A stretch of DNA of 64,000 bases from Glycomyces harbinensis (GTDB lineage Bacteria > Actinomycetota > Actinomycetes > Mycobacteriales > Micromonosporaceae). The translations under genes were made by a program, and so were the position numbers. This document shows, in pieces, positions 28,675-38,300 of the stretch (the first letter of the stretch is position 1; each line of letters opens with the position of its first letter). The DNA is taken from positions 62,001 to 126,000 of the forward strand of contig NZ_FNAD01000006.1 in the NCBI RefSeq assembly GCF_900101745.1. Reading direction: 5' to 3'. The notes below the pieces were generated by a model. The model was given only the letters and a program-made list of their open reading frames with translations, did not search any database and had not been told where the DNA came from.

Positions 28675-31600
28675 ATGACTGACACCGTTGCACCCCGAGA
28701 AGACCGGCTGGTCGTCCCCGAAGCATGGCTGGACGGACTCCTCCCGTTCCGCGGCCGCCGCACCGGCCCCCCGGTCGAACTCGACCCCGACGCCCCCGAG
28801 CGGCTCCGCGGCCTCGCCAAAGCGCACGACGCCGACCTGCGCGCCGCACTGGCCCAGCCCGACAACCAGGACTTCGCCGCCGCGGGCCTGCGCCACCTCG
28901 ACGGCGGGCTCGACGCCTACGGCGCCGGCGTCGTCGCCGTCCTGCTGCGCGGCTCCGACCGGCACAAGTCCCCTTCGATGCTGCGACCCGAGCTGGACGC
29001 CTGGGTCCTCGAACACGGCCTGGCGTTCGCCCTCACCGCCTCGCTCGCGGCCCTGCAGGTGAACCCGTGGAACCTCTACCAGCGCGGCAAGGCGATCGAC
29101 ATCGCGCAGCGCAAACTCGCGGTCGTGCGCCTCGGCCACGTCGGCGCCCTCTTCCACGAAGTCCAGCAAGGCGTCAAAGCCCTGCGCGGCCTCATCGCGG
29201 CAGCCGACGAGGCCGAGTACGCGGCGGTGGTCGCCGCGGCCGCCGCGTTCCGGACCGGCCCCACCGAGCGCTTCCTCGTCGGCCTCCTGCTCCCCGAGCA
29301 GCGGGAGTGGGTCGACGAGGTCTGCCGCGAATACAAGGACCTGGACGGCTACTACACCGACAAGATCCTGTGGGAGTTCGTCTCCACCTCCGAGCAGCTG
29401 ACCGCGGCGGGGCTGTCGAAGCTCGAGCGGTGGGAGGCCGGCACCCACCTGACGGGCACGCTCCTGCACAACCTCGGCGCCGCGAGCCTGCCCGTCTTCA
29501 CCGCGACCCTGCGCCAGCAGGTCGACGGAGACGGCCGCGCCAACCTGCTCGAAGCCGTCGGCCTCATCCCCGGAGACGAGCCGATGTCCTACCTCGTCGG
29601 CAACCTCGCCGAACCCGGCGTGTACCGGGCCGCCGCGAGCGCCGCCGCGCGCTTCCCCCGCCGCGCCCTGCGCGCCATCGCCGCGGCCGACGCCGCCCTC
29701 GCCCCCGAGCTGCGGCCGCGCCTGGCCTCGCTCGCCGCGCTCGTCCCCGAAGCGGTCCGCGCCGCGCACCCCGACCGCGCCGCGATCGAAGCACTCCTCG
29801 CCTGCTCATCGGTTCCCGAAGCGGCCGTTGACGACCTGCCGACACTACTGACCTCCCCGCCCTGGACCAAGAAGCGGCCCAAGACCAAGCCGGTCGTCCT
29901 CGACGGCCTCGCGGCGCCAGACGGCATCGCCGTCACCTGGGCCGAGGGCGAGCGGGAACGCTGGTCCGTCCCCGAGGCGAACTACTTCCGCAACCACACC
30001 GAAGACGACTGGCACCATTCCATCCGACGAGCCGGCAAGCACCACGACGGCCGCATGTACGCGATCGCCCTGGCCTACGCGCCGTTGGCGATCGCCGCCG
30101 AGGCCCTGGAGAAGTGGGACGGCGCGTTCGCCCCGTACACCTCCAGCGACATCAACGTGGTCCTCTCGCGCTTCGAAGCCGACGTCGCGCAGCGCATCCT
30201 GGTGCACCTGCGCAAGAACGCCGCCGACCACCGCGCGCTCGTGCCGATCCTCAGCCTCGACGCGGCCCGCCTCGCCGCCGACTGGTTCGACCGCCTCAAG
30301 TCCGCGCGCGCCAGCGCCGTCGCCTGGTTCGACCGCCACGGCACCGAGGGCGCCCGCATGCTCGTCCCCGACGCCCTCGGCGCCGACAAGCGGGCCCGCC
30401 GGGTCGCCGAAGGCGCGCTGGCGTTCATCGCCGCTCGCCAGGGCGACGCGGTGGTCGAGGCCGCCGCCGCGTCCTACGGAGACGACGCCGCGGCGGCGAT
30501 CCGGGACCTGCTCGACGGCGACCCGCTCGAACCGCGCGGCGTGAAGCTCCCCAAGCCCGGCGCGTGGGCCGACCCGGCGATGCTGCCGCAGGTCCTGGCC
30601 GGCGACCGCGCGCTCCCGGCCGAGTCGGTGCGCCACCTCATCACCGTGCTCGCCCTGACGACCCCCGAATACCCGTACGCGGGACTCGACGTCGTCGCCG
30701 AGGCCTGCGACCGCGCGTCGCTCGCCCGGTTCAGCCGGGCCCTGTTCCAGGTGTGGCTCGCGGAGGGCGGGCCGTCGAAGGACGGCTGGGCGCTCACCCA
30801 GCTCGCCCATTTCGCCGACGACGACACCGTGCGCCTGCTCGCCCCGAAGATCCGCGAATGGCCGGGCCTGAGCCAGCACAAGCGGGCCGTCAACGGCCTG
30901 GGCGTCCTCGGCGCGATCGGCACCGAGGAGGCCCTGCGGGCCATCCAGGGCATCGCCGAGAAGGTGAAGTTCAAGGCGCTCAAGCAGGAGGCGGGCGTCC
31001 AGATCGAGACGATCGCCGCAGAACTCGGCCTGAGCCGCGACCAGCTCGCCGACCGCCTCGTCCCCGGCTTCGGGCTCGGCGACGAGGCCCTGGTCCTCGA
31101 CTACGGTCCGCGCAAGTTCACCGTGGTCTTCGACGAGCAGCTCAAGCCGTACGTCACCGACGAGGACGGCAAGCCCCGCAAGAGCCTCCCCAAGCCCGGC
31201 GCCAAGGACGACGCCGCGGTCGCCGATGCCGCCTACCAGCGCTTCTCACTGCTGAAGAAGGAGCTGCGGACCGCCGCCTCGGACCAGGTCTCGCGGCTCG
31301 AGGCGGCGATGGTCAACGCCCGCACCTGGAATGCCGACGAGTTCCGCCGCTTCTTCGCCGAGCACCCCCTCGTCAAGCACCTGGCCCGCCGCCTCGTGTG
31401 GCTCGCCGAGGCCGACGGCGCCCGCACCGGCTTCCGCATCGCCGAGGACGGCAGCTACAGCGACGCCGCCGACGACGCGTTCACCCTGCCCGAGAACGCC
31501 GTCGTACGCCTCGCCCATCCGATCCACATGGAGCCCAAGGAAGTCGACGCGTGGGCGGAAGTCCTCGCCGACTACGAGATCCTCCAGCCCTTCGACCAGC

Positions 31601-31989
31601 TTGCGCGGCCGGTCATGGCGTTCACCGAGGACGAGCTCGCCACCGGGCACCTGACCCGCTTCGAGGACAAGCAGGTCGAGGTCGGCCGCCTCCTGGGCCT
31701 CACCAAGCGCGGCTGGCGCCGCGCCGCGCCCGAGGACGGCGGCGTCGAACCGGGCATCCACTACCCGCTCCCCAGCGGCGGGTACGTCACCATCGCGCTC
31801 AGCCCGGGCATCTGGGTCGGCATGATCGCCGAGAACCCGGTCCAGAAACTCGAGAGCGTCCACATCGGGCACAGCGAGGTCTACTGGTACGACCGATCGC
31901 GCGAGACCCAGCGGATGCCCGAGGGCATCGACCCGCTGACCGCCTCCGAGATCCTGGTCGCGCTGGAGCGCCTCACCGCCGGCTCCTGA
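28675..31989 (+). CDS. DUF4132 (YehI/MolR-like) large protein 2
   Basis: A 1104-residue paralogue of gene 1 with the same layout: helical repeats, AWFDRHG near residue 550, LPKPGAKDD near 840, and the C-terminal DUF4132 block with LARRLVWLAE, LAHPIH and DYEILQPFDQLARP (about 966). Long stretches are near-identical to gene 1 (for example FDEQLKPYVTD), so these two are the most recent duplicates. The N-terminal 100 residues differ much more. The ATG at 28675 follows an AAGGA site. No membrane segment or signal peptide is seen. Role unknown; the partner genes suggest a chaperone-like or conflict system driven by the MoxR ATPase. Confidence 0.85.
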   Translation: MTDTVAPREDRLVVPEAWLDGLLPFRGRRTGPPVELDPDAPERLRGLAKAHDADLRAALAQPDNQDFAAAGLRHLDGGLDAYGAGVVAVLLRGSDRHKSPSMLRPELDAWVLEHGLAFALTASLAALQVNPWNLYQRGKAIDIAQRKLAVVRLGHVGALFHEVQQGVKALRGLIAAADEAEYAAVVAAAAAFRTGPTERFLVGLLLPEQREWVDEVCREYKDLDGYYTDKILWEFVSTSEQLTAAGLSKLERWEAGTHLTGTLLHNLGAASLPVFTATLRQQVDGDGRANLLEAVGLIPGDEPMSYLVGNLAEPGVYRAAASAAARFPRRALRAIAAADAALAPELRPRLASLAALVPEAVRAAHPDRAAIEALLACSSVPEAAVDDLPTLLTSPPWTKKRPKTKPVVLDGLAAPDGIAVTWAEGERERWSVPEANYFRNHTEDDWHHSIRRAGKHHDGRMYAIALAYAPLAIAAEALEKWDGAFAPYTSSDINVVLSRFEADVAQRILVHLRKNAADHRALVPILSLDAARLAADWFDRLKSARASAVAWFDRHGTEGARMLVPDALGADKRARRVAEGALAFIAARQGDAVVEAAAASYGDDAAAAIRDLLDGDPLEPRGVKLPKPGAWADPAMLPQVLAGDRALPAESVRHLITVLALTTPEYPYAGLDVVAEACDRASLARFSRALFQVWLAEGGPSKDGWALTQLAHFADDDTVRLLAPKIREWPGLSQHKRAVNGLGVLGAIGTEEALRAIQGIAEKVKFKALKQEAGVQIETIAAELGLSRDQLADRLVPGFGLGDEALVLDYGPRKFTVVFDEQLKPYVTDEDGKPRKSLPKPGAKDDAAVADAAYQRFSLLKKELRTAASDQVSRLEAAMVNARTWNADEFRRFFAEHPLVKHLARRLVWLAEADGARTGFRIAEDGSYSDAADDAFTLPENAVVRLAHPIHMEPKEVDAWAEVLADYEILQPFDQLARPVMAFTEDELATGHLTRFEDKQVEVGRLLGLTKRGWRRAAPEDGGVEPGIHYPLPSGGYVTIALSPGIWVGMIAENPVQKLESVHIGHSEVYWYDRSRETQRMPEGIDPLTASEILVALERLTAGS

Positions 31990-31997
31990 GTCCCGCC

Positions 31998-32039
31998 GGG
32001 GATGTCGCACCCAGCGCTTATGCTCGATGCGACATCCCC
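31998..32039 (+). promoter_or_regulatory. Promoter of DUF4132 gene 3 with flanking 11-bp dyad
   Basis: TGTCGCACCC (32003-32012), 6 bp, TATGCT (32019-32024). A perfect 11-bp inverted repeat GGGGATGTCGC (31998-32008)/GCGACATCCCC (32029-32039) encloses the -10, as at gene 2. Confidence 0.65.
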
Positions 32040-32058
32040 TTACGCGCGAAGGAAGACG

Positions 32059-35000
32059 ATGACCGAAGCCGTTGCCGCCCAGCAGGACCAGTCGCGAGTC
32101 CCGGACTTCGAGGCCGATGAGGACGTCTTCGAGCGGTGGACGCTGTACGCGGACCAGGACGGGTCGGACGCCCCGCACCTGCGACCGCCGACCGGCCGCG
32201 GCCGCCCTTCCGCGACCCCGGTCGACCCGCCGCGCGACTACATGGTGGACCTCTGGCACCGGATCGGCCTCGACGAGCGCCGCGAGAGCTTCCGCACCGC
32301 GATCGAGTCCCCGACCACCGACCCGGCCATCGGTGCCGCGATGCGGTCCTACCTCGACGGCGAACCCGACCCGCTCGGCGCCGCCGCGGTCTTCGAGATC
32401 GCCTTCGCCGTGGGCGCCAAGCTGTGGGGCGAGCGGCGCTACGTCCAGTACGACGCCTGGCACGGCGAGCACGGCCCCGAGTTCGCCGCCTGCGCGGTGC
32501 TCCAGCAGAGCGCGGTCCGCGTCATCGGCGCCCGGTTCCGCCAGCCGCTCCACCACTACAACAACGGCTCCGACGAGCCCGCCGTGGAGTTCGCCCCGAC
32601 CATTCCGGCGGGCGGGGCCTGGGGCCGCGGCATGGAGACCCAGCGGGTCCGCGAGATGCTCGCCGGCGTGCCCGAACCCGAGTACCGGCGCTACCGCGAG
32701 CTGTTCGAGCCGCTGGGCCGCAACCACCGCCAGCGCCACGCCCGCGCGTTCGTCATGCCCACCGAGCAGGACTGGGTGGACCAGGCGTGCAACGAGTTCC
32801 CCGAATGGGAGAGCCGGGCATGGGGCGTGGAGGAGCAGCTCATCGCCAGCGTGACCTCGATCGACCAGCTCACCGCCGCCGGCATCACCATCCTGGACGA
32901 GTACAACCGCTATGAGCGTCCGATCAGGTCCCTGCTCGAGTCCTGCGGCCCCGACGCCGTCCCCCTCCTGGTCGAGACCCTGAACCGCGGCACCGAACCC
33001 CGAGGCAGGGGCACCCTGAAGACGATGCTGGCGACCCTGCCCCACGACGCGGCGGTCGAATACCTCCTCACCGGCTGGGTCGGCGAGGAGACCGCCCACC
33101 TCGCCCGGCTCGCCGCGGAGCGGTTCCCCCGCCGCACCGTCCGCGCCGTCGTCCGGCTCGCCGACGGCGCCGCCGCGGCGCAGCGCTCGCGGTACGCGCA
33201 CCTGACCACCGCGGTCCCGGCCCTCGCCGAAGCCGTCGCCGCCGCCGAACCCGAAGTGCGGCAGGCGATCGACCGCCTCGTGCACCTGGACGACGCCCCG
33301 CCCGAGACCCCGGACGTCCCCGCGTTCCTCGCGAACCCGCCCTGGACCCTCAAGCGCCCCAAGGTCAAGCGCACCGTCATCGAGGTCGCGCCGGTCGACG
33401 CGGCCGTCCTGCGCTGGCGCGACGGCGAGCGCGAGACCTGGGCCGAAGGCGGCAAGATCGTCGACGAGACCCGCCGCCGCCTCGCCGAAGGGGAAGCCGA
33501 GGCCGTGCCGGAAGTGCTCGCGGCCCTCGCCAAGGCGCCCCGCCACCACCGGGCGCTCCCGCCGATCGGCGGCGTCGAGGCGGCCCGCATCGCGGCCGAC
33601 TGGCTCGTGCGCCTGCGTTCGACCCGCGCCAGCGTCACCGCCTGGCTCGCCCGCCACGGCACCGACGCCGCCGCCTGGCTGACCCCGGACGCGATCGGCC
33701 CGGCCGGCAAGACCCAGCGCGCCGCCGAAGCGGTCCTGCGCCACCTCGCCCGCGCCCACGGCGACGCCGCCGTCCTGGCCGCCGCGGCCGGGTACGGCGC
33801 CGAGGCCGCCGTCACCGCGATCCTCACCGCCGACCCGCTCGACCTCCACGGCCGCAAGGCGCCCCGCGTGCCCGAATGGGTCGAGCCGGTCCTCGGCATG
33901 CCCGTGCTCCTCGCCGGGCGCGGGCACCGCCTGCCCCGGGCCGCCGTCGGCCACCTCGTCGGCGCGATGGCGCTCGATTCGCTCGCGATCCCCTATGCGG
34001 GCCTCGACGCGGCCAAGGAGCACTGCGACGCCGCGAGCCTGAGCGAGTTCTCCTGGGCGGTCTTCGAGTCCTGGCTCATCGCCGACGCCCCCGGCAAGGA
34101 CTCGTGGGCGTTCACGCAGCTCGCCCGGTTCGCCGACGCCGGCACCGTCGAACGGCTCGAAGCGCTGATCGGGCCCTGGACCGGCGCGGGCCTGGTCAAG
34201 CGGGCCCAGACCGCGCTGGAGGTGCTGGGCGCCGTCGACGCCGAAGAGGCACTGCTCGCCGTCCACCGGCTGCGGCGGACCGTCGACTCCAAGGCGCTCA
34301 AGGAGTCCGCGGCCGACCAGATCGACCTCATCGCCGCCGGCATGGGCCTGGACGTCGAGCAGCTGGCCGACAGTCTCGTCCCCGACTTCGAACTGGGCGA
34401 GGACGCGACCCTCGAGCTCGGCTACGGTTCGCGCCGCTTCAAGGTCGGCTTCGACGAGCGCCTGCGGCCCTTCGTGATCGACGAGCGCGGCAAGGTCCGC
34501 AGGAGCCTGCCGAAACCGGACGCGGACGACGACCCGGAAGCGGCGGCCGAGGCCGCCAAGCGGTTCGAACGCCTCACGCGAGGACTGAAGTCCGTCGCGA
34601 CCGAGCAGGTCCCGCGCCTGGAGCGGGCCATGGTCGACGGCCGCACCTGGACGCTCCCGGAGTTCCGCCGCCACCTGGTCGACCACGCCCTGATGTGGCA
34701 CTTGGCGAAGCGGCTGGTCTGGCGGGCCGAGTCGGCCGCGGGCGCGGTCGTGTTCCGGCTCGCCGAGGACCGCACCTGCACCGGCGCCGACGAGGACGCG
34801 CTCGCCCTCCCCGAGGACGCCCGCATCCGGCTCGCGCACCCGGTCCTGCTCGGCGACGCGCTCCCGGTCTGGGCGGAGATCCTGGCCGACTACGAGATCC
34901 TCCAGCCCTTCGACCAGCTCGCGCGGCCCGTGCACGCCCCCACCGGGGCGGAGGCCTCGGCCGGGAGGCTGACGCGGTTCGAAGGCGGGAAGGGCGGCAC

Positions 35001-35259
35001 CGGCGCCCTCTTCAACCTGACCCGCAAGGGCTGGCGCCCGGTCCGCAAGGAGGGCTCGGGCTGGACGTCCGGCCTGTCGCGGCGCCTGGCCGGCGGGGGA
35101 GCGGTCGAGGTCGACCTGTCCCCGGGCTTCGGCGGCGGCTACCTCTTCGACGCCGAGGAAGTCCAAGTCCTGCAATCGGTCCGCTTCCCGACCGGAGCCG
35201 ACCCGGTGGCGCTCTCCGAGGTCATCGCGACGCTGGCGCGGGTCGCGAAGAGCGAGTGA
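32059..35259 (+). CDS. DUF4132 (YehI/MolR-like) large protein 3
   Basis: A 1066-residue, more diverged paralogue. The central segment reads AWLARHG instead of AWFDRHG, and the pre-domain linker is LPKPDADDD. The C-terminal signature DYEILQPFDQLARP is intact (about residue 944), with LAHPVLLG before it. The N-terminus is unlike genes 1 and 2 and starts with an acidic stretch (DFEADEDVFERW). The ATG at 32059 follows GAAGGAAG; an in-frame ATG at 32002 lies inside the promoter and is rejected. It is ended by a hairpin at 35268-35290, so it is probably transcribed alone. Confidence 0.83.
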   Translation: MTEAVAAQQDQSRVPDFEADEDVFERWTLYADQDGSDAPHLRPPTGRGRPSATPVDPPRDYMVDLWHRIGLDERRESFRTAIESPTTDPAIGAAMRSYLDGEPDPLGAAAVFEIAFAVGAKLWGERRYVQYDAWHGEHGPEFAACAVLQQSAVRVIGARFRQPLHHYNNGSDEPAVEFAPTIPAGGAWGRGMETQRVREMLAGVPEPEYRRYRELFEPLGRNHRQRHARAFVMPTEQDWVDQACNEFPEWESRAWGVEEQLIASVTSIDQLTAAGITILDEYNRYERPIRSLLESCGPDAVPLLVETLNRGTEPRGRGTLKTMLATLPHDAAVEYLLTGWVGEETAHLARLAAERFPRRTVRAVVRLADGAAAAQRSRYAHLTTAVPALAEAVAAAEPEVRQAIDRLVHLDDAPPETPDVPAFLANPPWTLKRPKVKRTVIEVAPVDAAVLRWRDGERETWAEGGKIVDETRRRLAEGEAEAVPEVLAALAKAPRHHRALPPIGGVEAARIAADWLVRLRSTRASVTAWLARHGTDAAAWLTPDAIGPAGKTQRAAEAVLRHLARAHGDAAVLAAAAGYGAEAAVTAILTADPLDLHGRKAPRVPEWVEPVLGMPVLLAGRGHRLPRAAVGHLVGAMALDSLAIPYAGLDAAKEHCDAASLSEFSWAVFESWLIADAPGKDSWAFTQLARFADAGTVERLEALIGPWTGAGLVKRAQTALEVLGAVDAEEALLAVHRLRRTVDSKALKESAADQIDLIAAGMGLDVEQLADSLVPDFELGEDATLELGYGSRRFKVGFDERLRPFVIDERGKVRRSLPKPDADDDPEAAAEAAKRFERLTRGLKSVATEQVPRLERAMVDGRTWTLPEFRRHLVDHALMWHLAKRLVWRAESAAGAVVFRLAEDRTCTGADEDALALPEDARIRLAHPVLLGDALPVWAEILADYEILQPFDQLARPVHAPTGAEASAGRLTRFEGGKGGTGALFNLTRKGWRPVRKEGSGWTSGLSRRLAGGGAVEVDLSPGFGGGYLFDAEEVQVLQSVRFPTGADPVALSEVIATLARVAKSE

Positions 35260-35267
35260 GACCGGCG

Positions 35268-35290
35268 CGCCCCGGCCGACGGCCGGGGCG
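35268..35290 (+). terminator. Terminator after DUF4132 gene 3
   Basis: A 10-bp perfect stem CGCCCCGGCC/GGCCGGGGCG with a GAC loop, followed by TCTTCG, lies 9 bp after the stop. Confidence 0.75.
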
Positions 35291-35326
35291 TCTTCGTACA
35301 TGCGCGCCCCACGGGTCTGCATGCGA

Positions 35327-35348
35327 TGTCGCACCCGGACTCTATGCT
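35327..35348 (+). promoter_or_regulatory. Promoter of DUF4132 gene 4 and the MoxR operon
   Basis: TGTCGCACCC (35327-35336), 6 bp, TATGCT (35343-35348), identical in spacing to the three upstream copies. The right-hand dyad arm seen at genes 2 and 3 is degenerate here. Confidence 0.65.
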
Positions 35349-35382
35349 CGTGTGGACGCGACCGCCTCATGAAAAGAAGTAC

Positions 35383-38300
35383 ATGACCGAACACGTTGTG
35401 CCCCAAGAGGATCGATTCGATCCACCGCCCGAGTGGCGGCAGCTGGCGCTTCCCCGCCGCGGCGACGGCTTCCGCCACGCCTACCGCATCGGCGTGTTCG
35501 AGGACCTCGCGACCCTCACCGAGCGGCACCAGGACGTGGTCGACGAGGTGCTGTCGCACGAACTCACCGACCCCGCGCTCGCCGAGCGCGCCCGCGAACA
35601 CCTCGGCGGCCGACCCGATCCGGCCGGAGCCGCGGTCGCCGCCATCATCCTGCGCGGCGCCGAACACGGCATATCGGACTCGCCGGCCGGCATCGGCAAG
35701 GACCGCCTCGTCCTCTCCCACGCCGCGATCCGCGAGAGCCTCGACTCCTGGGTCGCCGAGCACGGCCCGGCCTTCGCCGTCGCCGCCGCGATCGAGGACC
35801 TCGCCGCGACCAGCACGACCCACCGCCAGAAGGGCCATTTCCTCCGCCCCGTCGTACCCATGTACTTCCGCAACAAGATCAACGTCTGGGCCCCCGGCGA
35901 CGGCCCGCTCGCCGCGGTGCGCGCCCTGGTCGCCGCCGCCGACGACGCCGAGCACGCCCGCATCTGCGCCCGGGCCGCCGAGCACCGCGACACGCCCCTC
36001 AAGCGCCTCGCCGCCTCGCTCCTGGTGCCCGACCGCGCCGACTGGGCCGCCGAAGTCCTCACCGAAGGCGTCCTGCCGCGCGAGAGCACGCTGGTCGAAC
36101 GCCTCACCTGGTCGCTCGTCAGCACACCAGCCCACCTGAAACTCATCGGCCGCAAGGCCTTCGAGCCCTACTACGTCTCGCGCGAAGCCGTCGCCGAAGC
36201 CATCGCGGGACTCGGCCGCGCGGCCCTGCCCGTCATCGAGAAGTCCCTCCAGTACAAGCTCATCGCCGGCCCCGCCCGCGGCGAGCTGTACAACGGCCTC
36301 GCCGTGTTCCCCGCCGACGAGGCGATGTCGCTCCTGCTCGACCGCGGCGCCGAACCCCGCGCCGCCGCCGCGGCGGCGGAGGCCGCCTCCCGGTTCCCCG
36401 CCCGCGCCGCCCGCCTCACCGCCGCGCGCCTCCCCACCGCCACACCGCTGGAGCGCGCGCGCCTGGCCGCCCTCGTCGCCGCGTCGCCCGCCTGCCTGAC
36501 CGCCCCCGGGCTCACCGGCGCCGAACGCGACGCCCTCGCCGCGCTCACCGCCGACACCGGCCTGCCCGAGGCCGAACCCGAGCGGCTCCCCGCCATCCTC
36601 GTCTCCCCGTCGTGGAACGAGCGCCGCAAGACCAAGGCCCCCGGAGCGATCGAAGGGCTCACCGCTCCCGACCCGGTGATCGTCGGCCGACCGGGGGAGC
36701 ACGAGCGCGCCCTGGCACTGGAACCCAACGTCATCGAATGGGACGACGAATTCTGGGGCGACGACGACCACTTCGCCGGCTACCGCGACGGACTCAACCT
36801 CGGCGACAGCGGCCTCGCCCAGCTCGCCCGCAAAGGCCCCGCCATCGCCGACGACGTGGCCGAAGCCGTGCGCCGCGCCCCCTGGCACGGCCGCGCCCTC
36901 ACGCCGATCCGCAGCGCCGCCGCCGCGGAGATCGCCGCCCACTGGCTCGTGCGCATCAAGAACGGCCGCAGCGCCGCACTCGACTGGTTCGACCGCCACG
37001 GGCCGCACGCCGCGACCCTCCTCGTCCCGCACGCCTTCGGCCCCAAGGCCTACCAGCGCACCACCGCCCGCGCGGGCCTGCGCCTGGTCGCCTGGCGCCA
37101 CGGCACCGGCGCCGTGCTCCGCGCCGTCGAACCCCACGGGCCCGAAGCGGTCGCGGCCGTCGACGCGGTCCTCGACCCCGACCTCACCCAGCCCCTGCTG
37201 AGCGCGCCCAACGCGCGGCCGTGGGCCGACCCCGACCACCTGCCGCCGGTCCTGCTGAAGGACCGCTCGGCGGTCCTCGGCCGCAGGGCCGTCATCAACC
37301 TGTTCGACGTCCTCTCCCAGTGGGCGCCCCGCGTCCCCTACCCCGGGGTCGCGCTCGCCGCCGCCGGCCTCGACCGCGAATCGCTCGCCCGGTTCTCACT
37401 CGCCCTGGCCGAGATGTGGATCAGCGCCGGCACACCCGACGGCGACCTCTGGGCCGTCGAGCAGCTGGCGCTCTTCGGCGGCGCCGACGCGGCCCGCCTC
37501 ATCGAGGAGCACGCCCCCCGCTGGCACGCCCGCCATCCCGAGTGGACGGACATCGCACTCGAGACGCTCACCGCCCTGCCCGCCGAAGACGCCTTCGACC
37601 CGCTCCACCGCCTGTCGCGCACCGCGAAGCAGCCGAAAGTGCGCGAGGCCGCCGCCCGCCGCTGCGCGATCGTCGCCGAACGGCTCGGCGACGCCCCCGA
37701 AGCGCTGGCCGACCGCCGCGCCCCGCGCCTGGGCCTCGACGAGGCGCTGACGCTCGACTTCGGGCCGCGCTCCTTCCGCGTCGACGTGGACGACCGGCTC
37801 AACCTCAGCGTCACCGACGCCTCCGGCAAGACCCGCGCCAAGCCGCCGAAACCCGGCGTCCGCGACGATCCCGCCCTCGCCGCCGCGTCCCAGGCCCGCT
37901 TCCGCGGCCTCGCCAAGGACCTCGCCGCCGAGATCACCGTCCAGAGCGGCCGCCTCGAAGACGCCATGCACACCGGCCGCGTCTGGGAGCCCGCCGAGTT
38001 CGCCGGCCTCGCCGCCCATCCGGTGATCGGCTCGCTCGCCCGCCGCCTCCTGTGGCTCGGCGAGACCGACACCGACCCGCGGTGCTTCCGCCTCGCCGAG
38101 GACGGCAGCCTCGCCGACGCCGACGACAAGCCGTTCGAACTGGGCCCCGACGCCCGCGTCCGCCTCGCCCACCCCGCGCTGCTCGGCCCCGACCTGGCCC
38201 GGTGGACCGAGGTCTTCGCCGACTACGAAGTCCTCCAGCCGTTCGACCAGCTCGCCCGCCCCGCGATGGTCCTCACCCCCGAAGAGGCCGAGAGCGGCGT

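Noticed and set aside
31246-37239. A minus-strand open frame of 1997 codons across the DUF4132 genes, and similar long frames at 2096-5479, 40520-45172 (minus) and 14531-18694 (plus)
   Set aside because: They lie opposite well-supported genes, have the biased composition of frames mirrored from high-GC codons, lack ribosome-binding sites and known motifs.
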